Assembly: GCA_030063045.1 (NCBI GenBank)
Contig: JAQSEB010000023.1
Location: 2,852,001-2,916,000 of the forward strand
Length of the DNA stretch: 64,000 nt
From: Pratylenchus scribneri
Lineage: Eukaryota > Nematoda > Chromadorea > Rhabditida > Pratylenchidae
Direction: 5' to 3'
Position 1 is the stretch's first letter. Every line of letters begins with the position of its first letter. A program made the translations under genes and the position numbers. Below the pieces are notes generated by a model. It did no database searches. It was given only the letters and a program-made list of their open reading frames with translations, and was not told the origin of the DNA. Below are positions 12,301 to 24,280 of this stretch, piece after piece.

Positions 12301-12416
12301 CTAACTTCTAATAGTAATAGAAAATGATAATAGAATTCATGAGTCAATTTATAAGTGAAGTGTTTATTGTATATCAAATTCATTCTTCATAAATCATAAT
12401 TCATAATAGATGAGAA

Positions 12417-14632
12417 TTATCCAATTTTCAATTTCTCGATAATTCGCATCAAGGCCAAACATTTTTCCTCTTCCCATGGCAATCCAACAATTTGAACTCC
12501 AAGTGGCAATCCTTCGGAATTTGCTGCAGCCGATCGAATTTGTTTGAGCAAAAGATTGCGATATAAAAAAATTGGGAAAAATATTTAAAAACAAAGAATT
12601 GCATTTTAATTTACCGGTGGCCCATTGAGTCTCATCTTGAAGGGCCTTGTCATCTTCAATTGTTACCCGGTCAATTGGCAAAAGGCCGGAGGGAAAATCC
12701 AACATCTATAAATAAGTAGAATATTAAGAATGCTTTTTGATGCATTTTACATTATAAAGTCCAGTTGCAAATGCGCAAGGCACTAAATCACTGCAAGTAT
12801 TAAATGGAACAGCGGGAATGGGAAATGCGGGCACAACAAGCAAATCAATTTCGGCTGCCTTCCATTGTTCAGTGAACTAAAATTGGAAAAGGAATTATTG
12901 AATCAATTCTAATTAATTACTTTTTGAACATATTCATCCAATTCAGCATTTGTTAGGCGCACTTCAGATGGAGTGGAAATATTGGCACGAAGGATTGTGG
13001 CTTAAAATATTGAGTTAAAATAAATAAATAAATTGTGAAAAAAAAAACCAAGTTGTGGACTAAACAAGTCCATCAGGAAGGCAAGCAAAGTTCGAATGAA
13101 GCGAGGAACCTAAATAAATAAAATAATTTATCAAAATAATAAATAATTACTTTTAATAACAAAGCAAATTTCTTGAGGTATTGGTCCACTGGATTTTCGG
13201 CGAAGCATTTTCGGAATAATTCTCCTCCGTCAGGGTTGACGCAACGGAAAAAAAGACTGGCTAAAAATACGAAAATAAATTAAAATGTGAAAATAAAATA
13301 ATTAAACCAGCTCGATGTGGTTCCGGAATAGGAAAATGGACCATTTGATGGCCATCCTGGCGCAATTTTTCCACAATTTTTTCAACGACACGGGCACAAC
13401 TGAAAAGGAAATGAATGAATGTTTGAAGTAAAGAGAACTTACGCAGGTGTTGGTTTAAGGAATCCATCATTGAAATGATAGCCAATTCGAAATTTGAGCT
13501 TTTCCAATTCGCCCAATTTTTTCATGTCCAATGGCAATGGAGTGCTTCGAGGACAGAATTTTTGGTGATAATCGATGGAACCGAGCAAATTTTTGAGCAA
13601 AAATATGAGCTAAAAAACTCGATTAAATATTTTAAATCGATAAAAATTTAACCTCCTCTGCGGTGCGAGCAAATGGTCCAGTGCTGAGTCCAAGTCGGCC
13701 ATGACCAGGCACTCCACTGTTCGCATTCAACACCTCATAGCGGGCTTGACCAGGTTTCAGCGTTGTAACTCCATAAAAATGGGCCGGAATACGCAATGAA
13801 CCGCCAATGTCCCCTCCGGTGGCAAAAGGCGTTCCTCCGGCCGCTAACAAAGTGGCATCGCCACCGGATGAACCACCGGGCGTTCTATAATATTTTAATT
13901 AAATTTGGAATAATTCATTGCAACCTGGATGGATTATAATGATTGCCTGTTGTCCCATAAACTGGATTTGAACATGCAAAACTGATCAATGTTTGGGGCA
14001 CATTTGTCATGCAAAATGGAATGGCGCCCAATGAACGAAGATGTGAGACAAAAGTGCAATCCTTTGTGCAAGGATGGTCCAAAAGACGAGCATTTCCAAT
14101 GCAACAATCGTATCCTTTTAGCTAAAAAAGAATTATAAATTATGCACAAAATAAATTATAAACATTAAAATTGGCCTTAACACTGAATGGAATTCCAAAA
14201 AGAGGCAATTTTTGTTTTTGGTCTTGGCTGTATTTCTTGTCCAGTTCTGCTGCCTCCTCAAAAGATTCCAGCAAAAATTCCGAAATGCAATTGAGGCGAG
14301 AATGGGCCTCCAATGCGTAATAGGCATAAGCAAAGAGAACTTGAACTGCGGTGAAATGGCCTTGATGAATGGCATCTAAAAATAAATTTTAAAATGATTT
14401 ATTTTTTTAAAAAACCTGCAAGTCCAATCAGTGAAAGTTGATGGATTTTTTCCCGTTCCGCTGGATCCTGGCCATATTCTTCGACTTTCTTCTTTGCCTG
14501 TTCAAATCGTTCTTCCCGTCTCTTTTGTGTGCGCTCAATCGCCCGATAGGCACCCGCATTGGACCATGGCTAAATTGATTAATGGTTTATTCATAATTGT
14601 TATGTATTTTTTTTTACCAAAATATTTCCCAT
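12417..14632 (-). CDS. Amidase-signature hydrolase, fatty-acid-amide-hydrolase-like
   Basis: A serine hydrolase that would cleave fatty-acid amides such as anandamide at membranes. The start at 14632 gives MGNIL, then an intron, then [19 protein letters not shown]. The amidase signature is intact: [16 protein letters not shown] (catalytic Lys), a [10 protein letters not shown] segment (bridging Ser), then [20 protein letters not shown] (nucleophile Ser in GGS). [24 protein letters not shown] and the C-terminal [18 protein letters not shown] are all typical of FAAH-like proteins; the stop is at 12417-12419. The last intron has a normal CTGCAG acceptor. No clear N-terminal membrane helix like that of mammalian FAAH1 is seen. 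It lies 205 bases downstream of CEBPZ on the same strand, with an atatttag acceptor about 36 bases before the ATG, so shared transcription is possible. Confidence 0.9.
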
Positions 14633-14837
14633 CACAGAGCAGTTAACAATAAAATCTAAATATTTGATTTATAAAATTGTTAAAATGTTTTTAAAGTAAA
14701 ATTTAAATATAGAAATTAGTAACAAAATTAAATGAAAATGAAACTCTTTTTAACGAAAATTTAATGAGAAATAACAAACAAAGTCAACAAAAACAATTTA
14801 AAATAAATATTCATAAAATTGATGATTTATTTTAAAA

Positions 14838-17800
14838 TTAATCAAATTCATATTCCTCCTCCTCCTCTTCATCTTCACTTTTATCATCATCATCCAAGTC
14901 GTCATCATTGTCAAAATTTTGTCGTTCTGCTGCCTTCCCATCTCCCGATAATTTTTTATGTCGCGTTTTCGGATTTTTGAAGGCATATCGATCCAAAAAA
15001 CGCATATGGCTAAGGTCGATTAATGGATCACCCTCATAATGGATTGGTTCTCCTTTGATCAATGCTCTGGCGAACATTGCCACAGTTGGATGATAATGTC
15101 TGGCCAAGGTGTACAATTCGGTGTCCAATGCAAAATCGGTGCCCGCAAAAAGTGGATTTCTTGCATTTGGATCATAGACATTATTTTTCCTCATTGCTGT
15201 TTGCTTTGGTTTTTGTCCATTAATATGCGGAGGAGTGGCTGCAAATGCAAATAATGAATTAAAATTCTCCTCTTCTCTCTTTTAATTACCTATTTTTTGA
15301 ATGGCACCATTTTTCAATCTGCGATGAATCCATCCAATTTTCTGTTCTCGCTTCTTATCCAATTTCACATTTTCTTCTTCTTCTTCATCACTTTCCAATT
15401 TCACGTCATTATAGCATTCTTCCTCTTCCTCACTCTCTTCTTTATTTTCTTCAAACCATTTTAATTTCAGCTCCAATTTTTGTTGTTTTTCATTTTCTTC
15501 ATCAATTTTTTCTGATGGTAATTCCTCTTTATTCTTTTTGCCTTTTTTCTTATTTTTCTTCGTTTTATTCTCAGATTCAAGTTGCTTAAAAAATGAAAAT
15601 AATCAAAAATGTTAATAGATAAATATACTTTTGGTTCATCTCCACAAATTTTTTCGGTCAAAGCCACATCCAATCTTAGCAATTGCGGTTTTTCCTTCAC
15701 CACTGCATAGCATGTTAATAATGTGGCGGCGGCAAATGCTGAATTACTTGTCAAGGCAATCTTAAATAATTAGTAAATTATAAACTTTTTTGTTCAAACT
15801 TGAAAAAGTCGCTTCAGGAATGCCCGAACTCTACTTTGGACCAAATCATTTTTGAGCACTTTTTTGGTTAATTCAAAGAATGGTTTCATTTGTTCACTGT
15901 TTCCATTGGTTGGTAAATTCAAAAGGCGCCGATAATATGCACAATAAAAACGGTCCGAAAGGCCTTCGCTACACACAAAATTACATTGTTAAAATAAATA
16001 TTCGTAAAAAATCCAACCTGTAAGAATGGATTTGGAAAATTAATCGTAGAACATTTATTGCGGTTGAGAATTTGGCAGTTTGTAAAATGGCATAAAGACT
16101 GTCCATATCCGACAATAAATTGGATTCCATTGCTTTTCCTTTAAAAAACAATCAAATATTCAATTTTTGGGTAAATAATAAACCTTTAGCATATGGAAAT
16201 GCTCGATTCAATCCGGCAACTAGTAATGGCAACAATCGATGTTCATTCAATTTATCATTGATTATCAAAATACGAAAAAGACGCAAATAAATTTGAATCA
16301 ATTGTAAGGCTAACTCAAATTCACCGGCGTCAAAAATCATTCGACTGAGGAAATGAAGCCCGTAGCGTTGAGCTCGTGGAGAAATATTTTTTCTAAATTT
16401 ATTAAAATTGTCAAAAAATTAATTCGGAAATTTAGAAAACCTAAAAATGAGTATTCCAACTTCCTTAGCCACAAAAGGACGCATTTTTGGATGTTTTTGC
16501 ACCAATTGTTCCAACATTTGTGCCACTTTGGCACCAACCCGATGCTGTGGATGGCCCAATTTATTGACGATTGCGGAAAGTAGGAATTGTTCTTGTTCCG
16601 GTCTTTCAATCAACAATTCGGTCATTTCTCTGCATGCTGTTTGAGCGACCGCTTCGATTGCATTCCCTCCCAATGACTAAAAAATAATAAATTAGAATTT
16701 AAACAAAAAAAAAAAATGGATCACCTCTAATGCTAATAAAAATTGATGATAATTTTCTTTTAATTTTGCTTCAAAATTCCATAGAATCAATCGTTTCTCC
16801 GCCTCTGAACCTTTTTCATTTGCCCATTTCTCCAATGGTCTCTTTAAAACCATTGATTAGATAAAATGAATTAATATTAACCTGATTAAATGGAACCAAT
16901 TTACGTTGTGGTGGCAATAATTCATTCAAATATAGATCTTTCAACGTTTCTGAAATTTACAAATAATTAGAAAATTTATTTTAATTTTTTAACTTGTAAT
17001 GGAATATGCTTGTCTAATCTTTGCTCCCTTTTTCTCAACGAAAGCAACAAATTTGACCAAATGTTGGATGGCATGAATTGGTGATTTTTGAATACTCAAT
17101 TGAAGAGCAGTAATTCTATCGGAGAATGTGCCTTTATGTTCAATTGTTTCCAGCCAATCCGCATCTCCGCGATTTCGTGAACGATACCCTAAATATTAAT
17201 TTTATGGTTAGAATATTTCCTTTTAATTAATAAAATGTTTGTTTCAGACATTCTGATGCAAATTCTATAAGAAATTAATTTGCATATTCCAGTCCGAAAG
17301 TTTATTTCCCAAGCTTTTGGCCCATAAATGACATTTAAAGTTATAAATGGAATTTGACTGCTTGGATTTCAGTTGATTATATTTTGATTAATAAAAAAAT
17401 AACAAACATTGCATGAATTTTTCCGTATCCTTTAATAACAAGTTGTCGGCTCGTTTTTGGACCCTTTGAACTAAATTATCTTCTTGCAATTTTTCTTCGT
17501 CATTTTTCTCATCTTTAATTTGGCAGATCTCATCAAATTGATAATCATACCTAAAAATTTAAATATAAATTATGAAAATGAATAAAAATTACCATTTCGC
17601 AGAATTTATGTGCTCAATCAGCGGCTTTATTTTCTGGCCTTGATTATTATCCTTTAGTTCTTTGAGATGCTTTTTGTTATGGAATTCATGTTTTTGTTCT
17701 TCTTCATCAAATTTTCCCATTTCATCGTTTTGTTGTTGGGCTTTTTTGAATATTTGTTGACCATTTTTTCTTCTTTTGAATTTTGTTTTATTTAATTTTC

Positions 17801-17855
17801 TTCTTAGTAGTTTAGATTGACCAATAAACCGTTTATTTTTGCTTTTAATAAGCAT
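14838..17855 (-). CDS. CEBPZ: CEBPZ / Noc1 (CBF/Mak21 family) ribosome-assembly factor
   Basis: A nucleolar factor for large ribosomal subunit assembly (yeast Noc1/Mak21). The N-terminus at 17855 is Lys/Arg-rich (MLIKSKNKRFIGQSKLLRRK). Helical-repeat exons follow, including SIQKSPIHAIQHLVKFVAFV and GHPQHRVGAKVAQMLEQLVQ. The CBF/Mak21 domain is recognised from LFTQK, RVRAFLKRLFQV, AFAAATLLTCYAVVKEKPQL and YDPNARNPLFAGTD, then HPTVAMFARALIKGEPI and YEGDPLIDLSHMRFLDRYAF. The tail ends in acidic runs (SEDEEEEEEYEFD). Introns are short; one of about 200 bases at 17190-17405 is longer than its neighbours. A ttctttaag acceptor lies just before the ATG, compatible with trans-splicing. Confidence 0.93.
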
Positions 17856-18315
17856 TTTTTATTATACCTTAAAGAACATAAAAAAAATCAAATTATAAGC
17901 TAAAAATTAATCAATCAATCAATAATAAAGCAAATGAAAGTTTAATCGATCATAAAAAAACGATTGATTTTCTGAATGATTGTATATGTTAAGTCCTAAT
18001 TAATAAAAAGTACATCATACACACACTACATACTAAACTCTACACGGACAAAAGAATGGAGTTTAAGAATTATTTTAATGTAGTATTATGTATTTTGTGC
18101 TCCATTTCCAATTTTTGGTTCAAACAAAGATAAAAATTTCGATTTTTTATTTTTATAACTTGTTTGACATGAGTTTAATACTTGAATTAATTCAATTTTT
18201 CTAAAAAAATCCTTATTTTTAGGGTAATTTTTTTCCGGTTTATTAAATATAAATCTGTGATTTGATTTGTCCATTCCTTTAATTTCTTCAACTTGCTCAT
18301 CAAACATCAATCAAC
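17856..18315. other. Divergent promoter region, CEBPZ / apyrase
   Basis: About 460 bases between two genes that point away from each other. A 74-codon open frame on the minus strand (18086-18310) overlaps it but shows no recognisable motif. No other element is seen. Confidence 0.4.
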
Positions 18316-19995
18316 ATGGGTAGCTTTGAAAATACCAAAAAAGAGAACGGGCACCAGCAGAATGAGGTTTTTTATTGAATTGAATCAATTAAAATATTTT
18401 AATTTATAGAAATATTCAGCTAAAATTAATCGAAATGATGCAAAAGAATCGTCAATTGCTGTTAATACTCTTTCCGGCCCAACATTCGCCATAACATCTC
18501 TTGTTTTTATTGTGCTTGTTGCCTTTGTTTCACTTCAAATTTACCTGCCCCGGGCATCTTCTGCATGCACATGTCCTTCAACATATGGTCAATTATGCAC
18601 AACACGACCATACAATTCAAGCGGAATTGGAAAACCTACCGTTAGTATTTTCAAATAAAATATTATTTGTAGAAATAAAATTAATAAACCAAAAAGTTTA
18701 TTACTAAAATTTTTAATTCCAGATTCTTTCTGATGGCAGAATACGATATCAAATAGCAGTGGTTTCTGATTTGGATCATGACAGCAAATTCGAAGACAAA
18801 AAAGACACATGGAGGAGTTTTATGAGGAAAGGACATCTATTTTATCACCCGGAATTACAAACCGTCCAAGTGGAATGGGACGAGAAGGAGGCTAATTCCT
18901 TATATTCTCAACTTTCTTCTGGTGGACGGGCAATGGAGTAATAAGCAATATTTTATTTTTGCCTATTCATTATTAAAACTTTAGACTTTCGGATTTGGCA
19001 GTATTCGATGGAAAATTATTGACAGTGGATGATAGAACTGGAGTGATTTATAGGTAAATTGTAAATATTATTCACATAATTTCAATTTAATTTTTAGGAT
19101 TGAGAATTTTAATACAATGCTTCCATGGGTACTTTTAAATGATGGGCCAGGAAACACAACAAAAGGATTCAAAGCTGAATGGATGACGGTTAAGGATCAA
19201 CATTTACACGTTGGTGGATTGGGAAAAGGTAACTGATGATGAGGGAATTAATTAAAAATTAATTTTAAAAATGATTATTAGAATGGACGACAGCCGATGG
19301 TAAATTTGTCAACCACCATCCTATGTGGATAAAGGTTAGTAATTTAAATCATTAAATTTAACCTAATCAAATACCATTTAGATTATCAATCCAAATGGCG
19401 AAGTAATTCACATTGATTGGACTGAAAATTACAAAAAATTGCGGCAAAATGTTGGCATTGAATTTCCAGGATATATGATCCATGGTTGAATTTTTAAAAT
19501 CAGAAATTTATTCTAATTTGAAAATTATTAAAGAGTCCGGCCAATGGTCTGATATTCATCGAAAATGGTTTTTCTTGCCAAGGTAATATTCTCATTTTTT
19601 TATAATAAATTAATCTAAATTAAAGACGCGCTTCAAAGGATACATATTCCGAGGATGAGGATGAACACAAAGGGACAAATATGCTTTTAATTGCGGATGA
19701 GCATTTCAGCAAAATTGAGGTTTTTTCAAAAAATTGAATGAATTTTAAATTTAAAATATTCCAATTTTAGACAATTAATATTGGCACAATTGGCGATGGT
19801 TCCCGCGGTTTTTCTGCCTTCCAATTTTTGCCTGGAACTGAAGATCAAATTCTGGTTGCCCTAAAATCCGAAGAATGAAATGGAAAAGCAGTGGCTTCAT
19901 ATTTGTGCGTTTTCCGCTTATCCGATGGTCAAATCATTTTGCCGGAACAAAAATTTGATGGACCTTACAAGTTTGAAGGACTGATCCTTTATTAA
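18316..19995 (+). CDS. apy-1: Membrane apyrase (calcium-activated nucleotidase, CANT1/APY-1 family), in-frame TGA
   Basis: A type II membrane apyrase that would hydrolyse nucleoside diphosphates in the ER or Golgi lumen or outside the cell. After MGSFENTKKENG there is a single hydrophobic anchor (FAITSLVFIVLVAFVSLQIYL). The lumenal five-bladed-propeller domain follows: QIAVVSDLDHDSKFEDKKDT, LSDLAVFDGKLLTVDDRTGV, LNDGPGNTTKGFKAEWMTVK, HVGGLGKEWTTADG, GQWSDIHRKWFFLPRRAS, ADEHFSKIETINIGTIGDGS and FSAFQFLPGTEDQILVALKS. Directly after KSEE the frame meets TGA at 19876-19878. The same frame then continues for 38 more codons with family-typical sequence (VASYLCVFRLSDGQIILPEQ, YKFEGLILY) to TAA at 19993-19995. 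No intron of acceptable phase removes the TGA. Truncation, readthrough or a sequence error are the alternatives. Confidence 0.9.
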
Positions 19996-20304
19996 ATCTA
20001 ATAACCGAAAACCTTCATTTTTGTATTGACATTTTTGGCCAAATCTAACGGGATATATTGTTATCCTTTTTCCATTATCATTCATTTAATACATATCAAT
20101 AATTATATTTAATCATATTCATTTCAAATTATTCCTAATTTTGATTGTCCTCTTTCGACTTATTTAGTTCCCTTTTCATATATAGATTTGTTTAATTTTA
20201 ATGTATTTAATGTATTCAAAAAGATAAAATAATTCACTTCGACATTGACTGTTATAAAATGAATTTTAGTTTGCCCACATTCATCATTTTAACCAAAATT
20301 CCCA
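19996..20304. other. Intergenic region with TATA-like element
   Basis: Apyrase 3' region and promoter of the next gene. TATAAAA at 20253-20259 lies 52 bases before the next ATG. Nothing else is seen. Confidence 0.4.
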
Positions 20305-20733
20305 ATGCATTTTTCGCTTTTCCCACCCCTATACATCCTTATATTCTTTTTCAATGTTTTGTTGGCAGCCGAAAACGATAAAAATAAAGAAATTGATCTG
20401 ACCCAAAGCTTGGTAAATTATATTTAATGAATTAATGTCAATTCGATTAAAAAGTATTCGAAAATGGAAAAAGACCCATTGGTTGCCCGAATTATGAAGG
20501 ATGTTATCAAACCCGGTGTCCAATTGGTGGATTCAAAGAAGGAAGGTCAACCCGCATGGACCGGAATTGAGAAAGTCACAGGACGCCGTTTGAAACAAAA
20601 ATTCCTTACTGGGCTCGAAACAATTCTTGAAAATTTGAAGAAGCGGAAGGATAGATTGGAGGGAAATTTTAAGCCCGAAAGTGTTGAATTGAAGAAGAAA
20701 AAGGAGACAAAATTGGCCATTTTGCGAATTTGA
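20305..20733 (+). CDS. Small secreted protein (128 aa), function unknown
   Basis: Two exons (20305-20412 and 20455-20733) with a 42-base GT-AG intron. The N-terminus is a strong signal peptide (MHFSLFPPLYILIFFFNVLL, then AAEN). The mature protein is cysteine-free and highly charged: KDPLVARIMKDVIKPGVQLV, GQPAWTGIEKVTGRRLKQKF, then a Lys/Glu-rich predicted helix (LETILENLKKRKDRLEGNF) and a final KKKKETKLAILRI. I recognise no family. It is the second of three short secreted genes here built as signal-peptide exon, short intron, mature exon, although its intron falls 36 codons in, a little after the likely cleavage site. Confidence 0.8.
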
Positions 20734-21622
20734 GCAATTTCAAGTCATTCCATATGATCAATTTACTTTATGAATTTTGAATAAAATTGCCAACATTTTT
20801 GGCCCAGACTACGAGAAAGTGGTCAATGCCATTTTCTTTTACAAAATGCTTTCATCCCAAAAGATTGCCAAAAGATTTAATAAAGAATATTTATTCGAGA
20901 TTTAAACAAAAAGAGATATATTAAATATATATTATACATGTCCAATGGAATTATTTATCATCAATTAAATTTTGGAGATCAACAAAATCCTTGTTGGAAG
21001 AAAATGGGAAATGAATAAAGAAAGGGTTGCGTGCGGTTGATTTATTAATAAGTATTTTGGCTCTATGGGCTCCATTGACTACGCTGACTACAAAATTTTA
21101 AGACTTAAATAGCAGCAAAAGGTGGTAAAGGTCTAAAATTTGGAGTCTTCACTCTTCATTCATCGCATCGCTTTAATATCAAACAAAATCAACCCGAATT
21201 TTTGGTACAATTCTTTTATTTGCGATTTACATGCAGTCAGTGTTTTTATATACTAATTTGAGACTGAAAATTAGCATAAACTGATTTAAGCTTAATTGAG
21301 CCTACTTATTTCTTGCAAACTATAAGGTTGATTGGGTTCGCTTATTAATAAAAGTCTGAACTTTTGAAAATAACTATTATAATTTTGGTTTTTATAGAAA
21401 CGCGAAATAAAAAAATTTGGCAGTTGTTTGACTGCTACTTGAACTGTTGTAGATCAATTAGCTTAGTTAAATGCTTTAATCGCTTTTTCACCTCAAGCAA
21501 AAAAAAAATAAGCAGAGCAGACAGCAGACTTCAAGTCTGAAAATAATTAAAAAATGATTAGTGAGCCAATCATGTTGCATGAAGTGAAATCGGTATTTGT
21601 ATTTTTTTCGAAAATTCAGAGA
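20734..21622. other. Intergenic region upstream of ECH1
   Basis: No gene is seen. An in-frame upstream ATG for the ECH1 frame exists at 21554, but a strong acceptor-like cgaaaattcag at 21609-21619 suggests the mRNA starts by trans-splicing just before the ATG at 21623. Confidence 0.4.
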
Positions 21623-22822
21623 ATGTTAAGGCCGATAAAATATCTAAATTCCGGCATAAATGGAAAAAATCTTCGAACAATTTTCACATCAAATTTTTCT
21701 CAACTGCAAGAGATTAATATTATTGAAGATAAGCTCCATCCAAATGTTTACAATGTGCAGATGAATAGGCCAGAAAAACGCAATACTTTTACTATCGAAT
21801 TTTGGAGGTTGTTATTAATTTTTAAATTTTTTTATAAATAAATTCTCTCATTTTAGAGAATTAAAATCAGCATTTGATTATTTGGCTGACCAATCAAAAT
21901 GTCGAGCTATTGTTTTCTCAGCAAACGGACCAATGTTTTGTGCCGGCATGGATTTAAAGGATGGAGTAAAGGTCTGAATAATCATAATTATTTTGAATAT
22001 AATAATTTTAGGATTTAGTAGACATAATGGGCAGTGAAACTTTGGATGCAGCAAGAAAAACCAGAGGTTTACGCAAATTGATCAAACACTGTCAGGATAG
22101 TTTTTCTTCATTGGAACATTGCCCTAAACCAGTTTGTAAACTATCAAAAATTTACTAATTAAGAATATTTTTTCGCAAGGTGATTGCCGCTGTCCATTCT
22201 CATTGCATTGGTGCCGGCATCAGTCTAGCCTCTTGCGCTGATATTCGTTATGCTACCAATGATGCAGTTTTCTCCATTCGGGTCAGTAATAATTATAAAA
22301 CAAAATTAATAATATTAATTTATTAATAGGAGGTTGATATTGGTATTGCTGCGGATGTTGGCATTTTGCAACGTATTCATTTGATTTCCGGCAATGATAG
22401 TTGGGCAAGGGAATTGGCGTTCACCGGAAAGGATGTTACAGCCCATGAAGCATTGAAATTTGGTTTGATTTGAGATATTTGAACATTCTTAAACATCAAT
22501 TTTAGGTTTTGTCTCTCGGATAATGGACTCAAAAGAAGATTGCCTGGAAACAGCATTCGATTTAGCTAGACAAATTGCCTCAAAAAGTCCGATTGCCGTG
22601 CAAGGCACGAAAATGGCAATGAATTATGCTCGATCCCATGGAGTGGAGGTGAACAGTATTATTTATTTAAGGATAAAATTATTTTTATAGGAATCACTGG
22701 AATGGATGTTGAATTGGAATTCATCGCAATTGCAAACTACGGACATTTTAGCAAATGTTAAGGCAAAAATGAAGAACAAGAAAAGTAGCAATGGAGATGG
22801 GCCAAAATTTGATGATATTTAA
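21623..22822 (+). CDS. ECH1: Delta3,5-delta2,4-dienoyl-CoA isomerase (ECH1-like)
   Basis: A crotonase-fold enzyme for beta-oxidation of unsaturated fatty acids. From the chosen ATG the start (MLRPIKYLNSGINGKNLRTI) is basic and suits a mitochondrial presequence. The fold is then read through VYNVQMNRPEKRNTF, CRAIVFSANGPMFCAGMDLK (oxyanion-hole region), IAAVHSHCIGAGISLASCAD (second oxyanion Gly), FSIREVDIGIAADVGILQRI (acidic residues expected for dienoyl-CoA isomerase) and ARELAFTGKDVTAHEALKFG. The C-terminus ends NGDGPKFDDI with the stop at 22820-22822 and no SKL signal, unlike mammalian ECH1. HSDL2 follows after 147 bases on the same strand. An in-frame ATG at 21554 would add 23 residues. Confidence 0.9.
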
Positions 22823-22955
22823 TTATTAGAATTTATCATCATTTTTATTTCGCATAAAATTTTTTAAATTTTTATATGAAAATTAAATTTTCACTGTTTA
22901 TAAACAGCCTCAATTATAATAACTCATTTTATTTTCATTTTAAACTATTAAATAT

Positions 22956-22962
22956 TTTTTAG
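22956..22962 (+). promoter_or_regulatory. Trans-splice-acceptor-like site before HSDL2
   Basis: ttttttag lies 7 bases before the HSDL2 ATG, with no donor that would make it a coding intron. This fits spliced-leader addition to a downstream cistron in a nematode operon. Confidence 0.5.
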
Positions 22963-22969
22963 ACTGTAT

Positions 22970-24280
22970 ATGAACGACAATTTCAAAGAAATTAAGGAAA
23001 ATATGTTAAACACGGGGTAATCTTTTATAATTTTAAAAAAAAAAACATTCCCATATATTATAGGAAATTCCTTGGCCGAACTATTCTCATAACCGGTGCT
23101 TCTCGGGGTATTGGAAAGGAAATTGCATTAAAATTAGCACAGGTTGGTAAAACGATTAGTTATTTATTTAAATAATTTGATAGGATGGAGCAAACATTGT
23201 GATTTGTGCAAAAACAGCAGAACAACACAGCAAATTGCCGGGAACAATTTTCAGTGCTGCGGATGAAATTGAAAAGGTTTTTTTGATAAAAATAAAATAA
23301 TTTATTGTGAATTTTATAAAGATTGGTGGTAAGGCATTGCCATTACAAGTTGATGTCCGAGAAGAGGCCCAAGTGGATGATGCTGTGGAAAAAGCGGTAT
23401 GAATAAATTGAATTACAAATTAATAACATCAAAAAAATTTATTTAAATTTAGGTCAAAAAATTTGGTGGAATTGATATTTTGGTGAACAATGCAAGTGCC
23501 ATTTCACTCTCCGGTACACTCGACACTCCGATGAAACGTTATGATTTGATGCATCAAGTTAATGTCCGGGGAACATTTCTCATGTTTGATTAAAATTTAA
23601 ACAAAAAATTAATTTAAAAATTAAAGGTCACAAAAATGCATCCCATATTTGCGCCAATCCAAAAATCCACACATTTTGAATTTGAGTCCTCCTCTACTTA
23701 TGGAAAAACACTGGTTTGGTCCTCATGTCGGTTAGTGGTTTTTTTAATTTAATTTTTAAATATTTTAAATTAGCCTATACAATGTCCAAATATGGAATGT
23801 CAATGTGCGTTTTGGGAATGGCAGACGAATTTCGGAAAGATGGAATCGCCGTCAATGCTCTTTGGCCTCGAACTGCTGTTTGGACTGCCGCAATGGATAT
23901 GCTCTCGGCGGGCAAGGGAAAACAAATGTCGAGAAAGGTCAAAACAATTGGGAATAAATTTTCACAACAAAAATAACATTTAAGCCTTCCATCGTTGCGG
24001 ATGCAGCCTACGCCATTCTTTCAAAAAATTCGCGTGAATTTACTGGAAATTTCTGTTTGGATGAGGACATTCTCCGTGAATCTGGTATCACTGATTTTTC
24101 ACAATATGCCTACGATCCAAGTAAATATTTTTTTTAAATTTTTAATATTTTCTTATTCACAAAGATTCTCCATTATTCCCTGATGCATTTGTGCCCGGCG
24201 TTGAACCGAAAAAATTCTCAAAAATACTCACTCAAATGGCCATGGAAGGAAAAACACCAGGCGGAGGCAGCAAACTTTGA
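22970..24280 (+). CDS. HSDL2: HSDL2-like short-chain dehydrogenase with C-terminal SKL
   Basis: An SDR-family oxidoreductase, probably peroxisomal, acting in lipid metabolism. The cofactor motif is TGASRGIG (in RTILITGASRGIGKEIALKL), NNAS follows, and the active site includes HILNLSPPLL and YTMSK (YxxxK). Other family-specific segments are KYGMSMCVLGMADEFRKDG and AVNALWPRTAVWTAAMDML, then DAAYAILSKNSREFTGNFCL. These match HSDL2 (C. elegans dhs-6 group) better than other SDRs. The protein ends TPGGGSKL, a textbook PTS1 signal, and there is no C-terminal SCP2 domain like that of vertebrate HSDL2. One intron uses a gtttga donor at about 23583. The gene lies 147 bases behind ECH1 with an acceptor-like site before its ATG. 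Confidence 0.92.

Noticed and set aside
12036..12383. QLQLRILQLQS-repeat frame on the minus strand of array B1
   Set aside because: Translation of the 33-base repeat; it lies past the 3' end of the amidase and has no start or splice context.
12510..12620. Apparent non-AG acceptor in the last intron of the amidase
   Set aside because: A first reading joined at ATCGCAAT without AG; the CTGCAG acceptor a little further on is in phase and gives [11 protein letters not shown], so the intron is ordinary.
18086..18310. 74-codon minus-strand frame starting next to the apyrase ATG
   Set aside because: No signal peptide, motif or splice context; AT-rich and Lys/Asn-rich as expected by chance.
23560..23640. 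Possible missing donor in HSDL2 after GTFLM
   Set aside because: A gtttga donor inside the ATG codon gives correct phase and restores LMSQKCIPYL.
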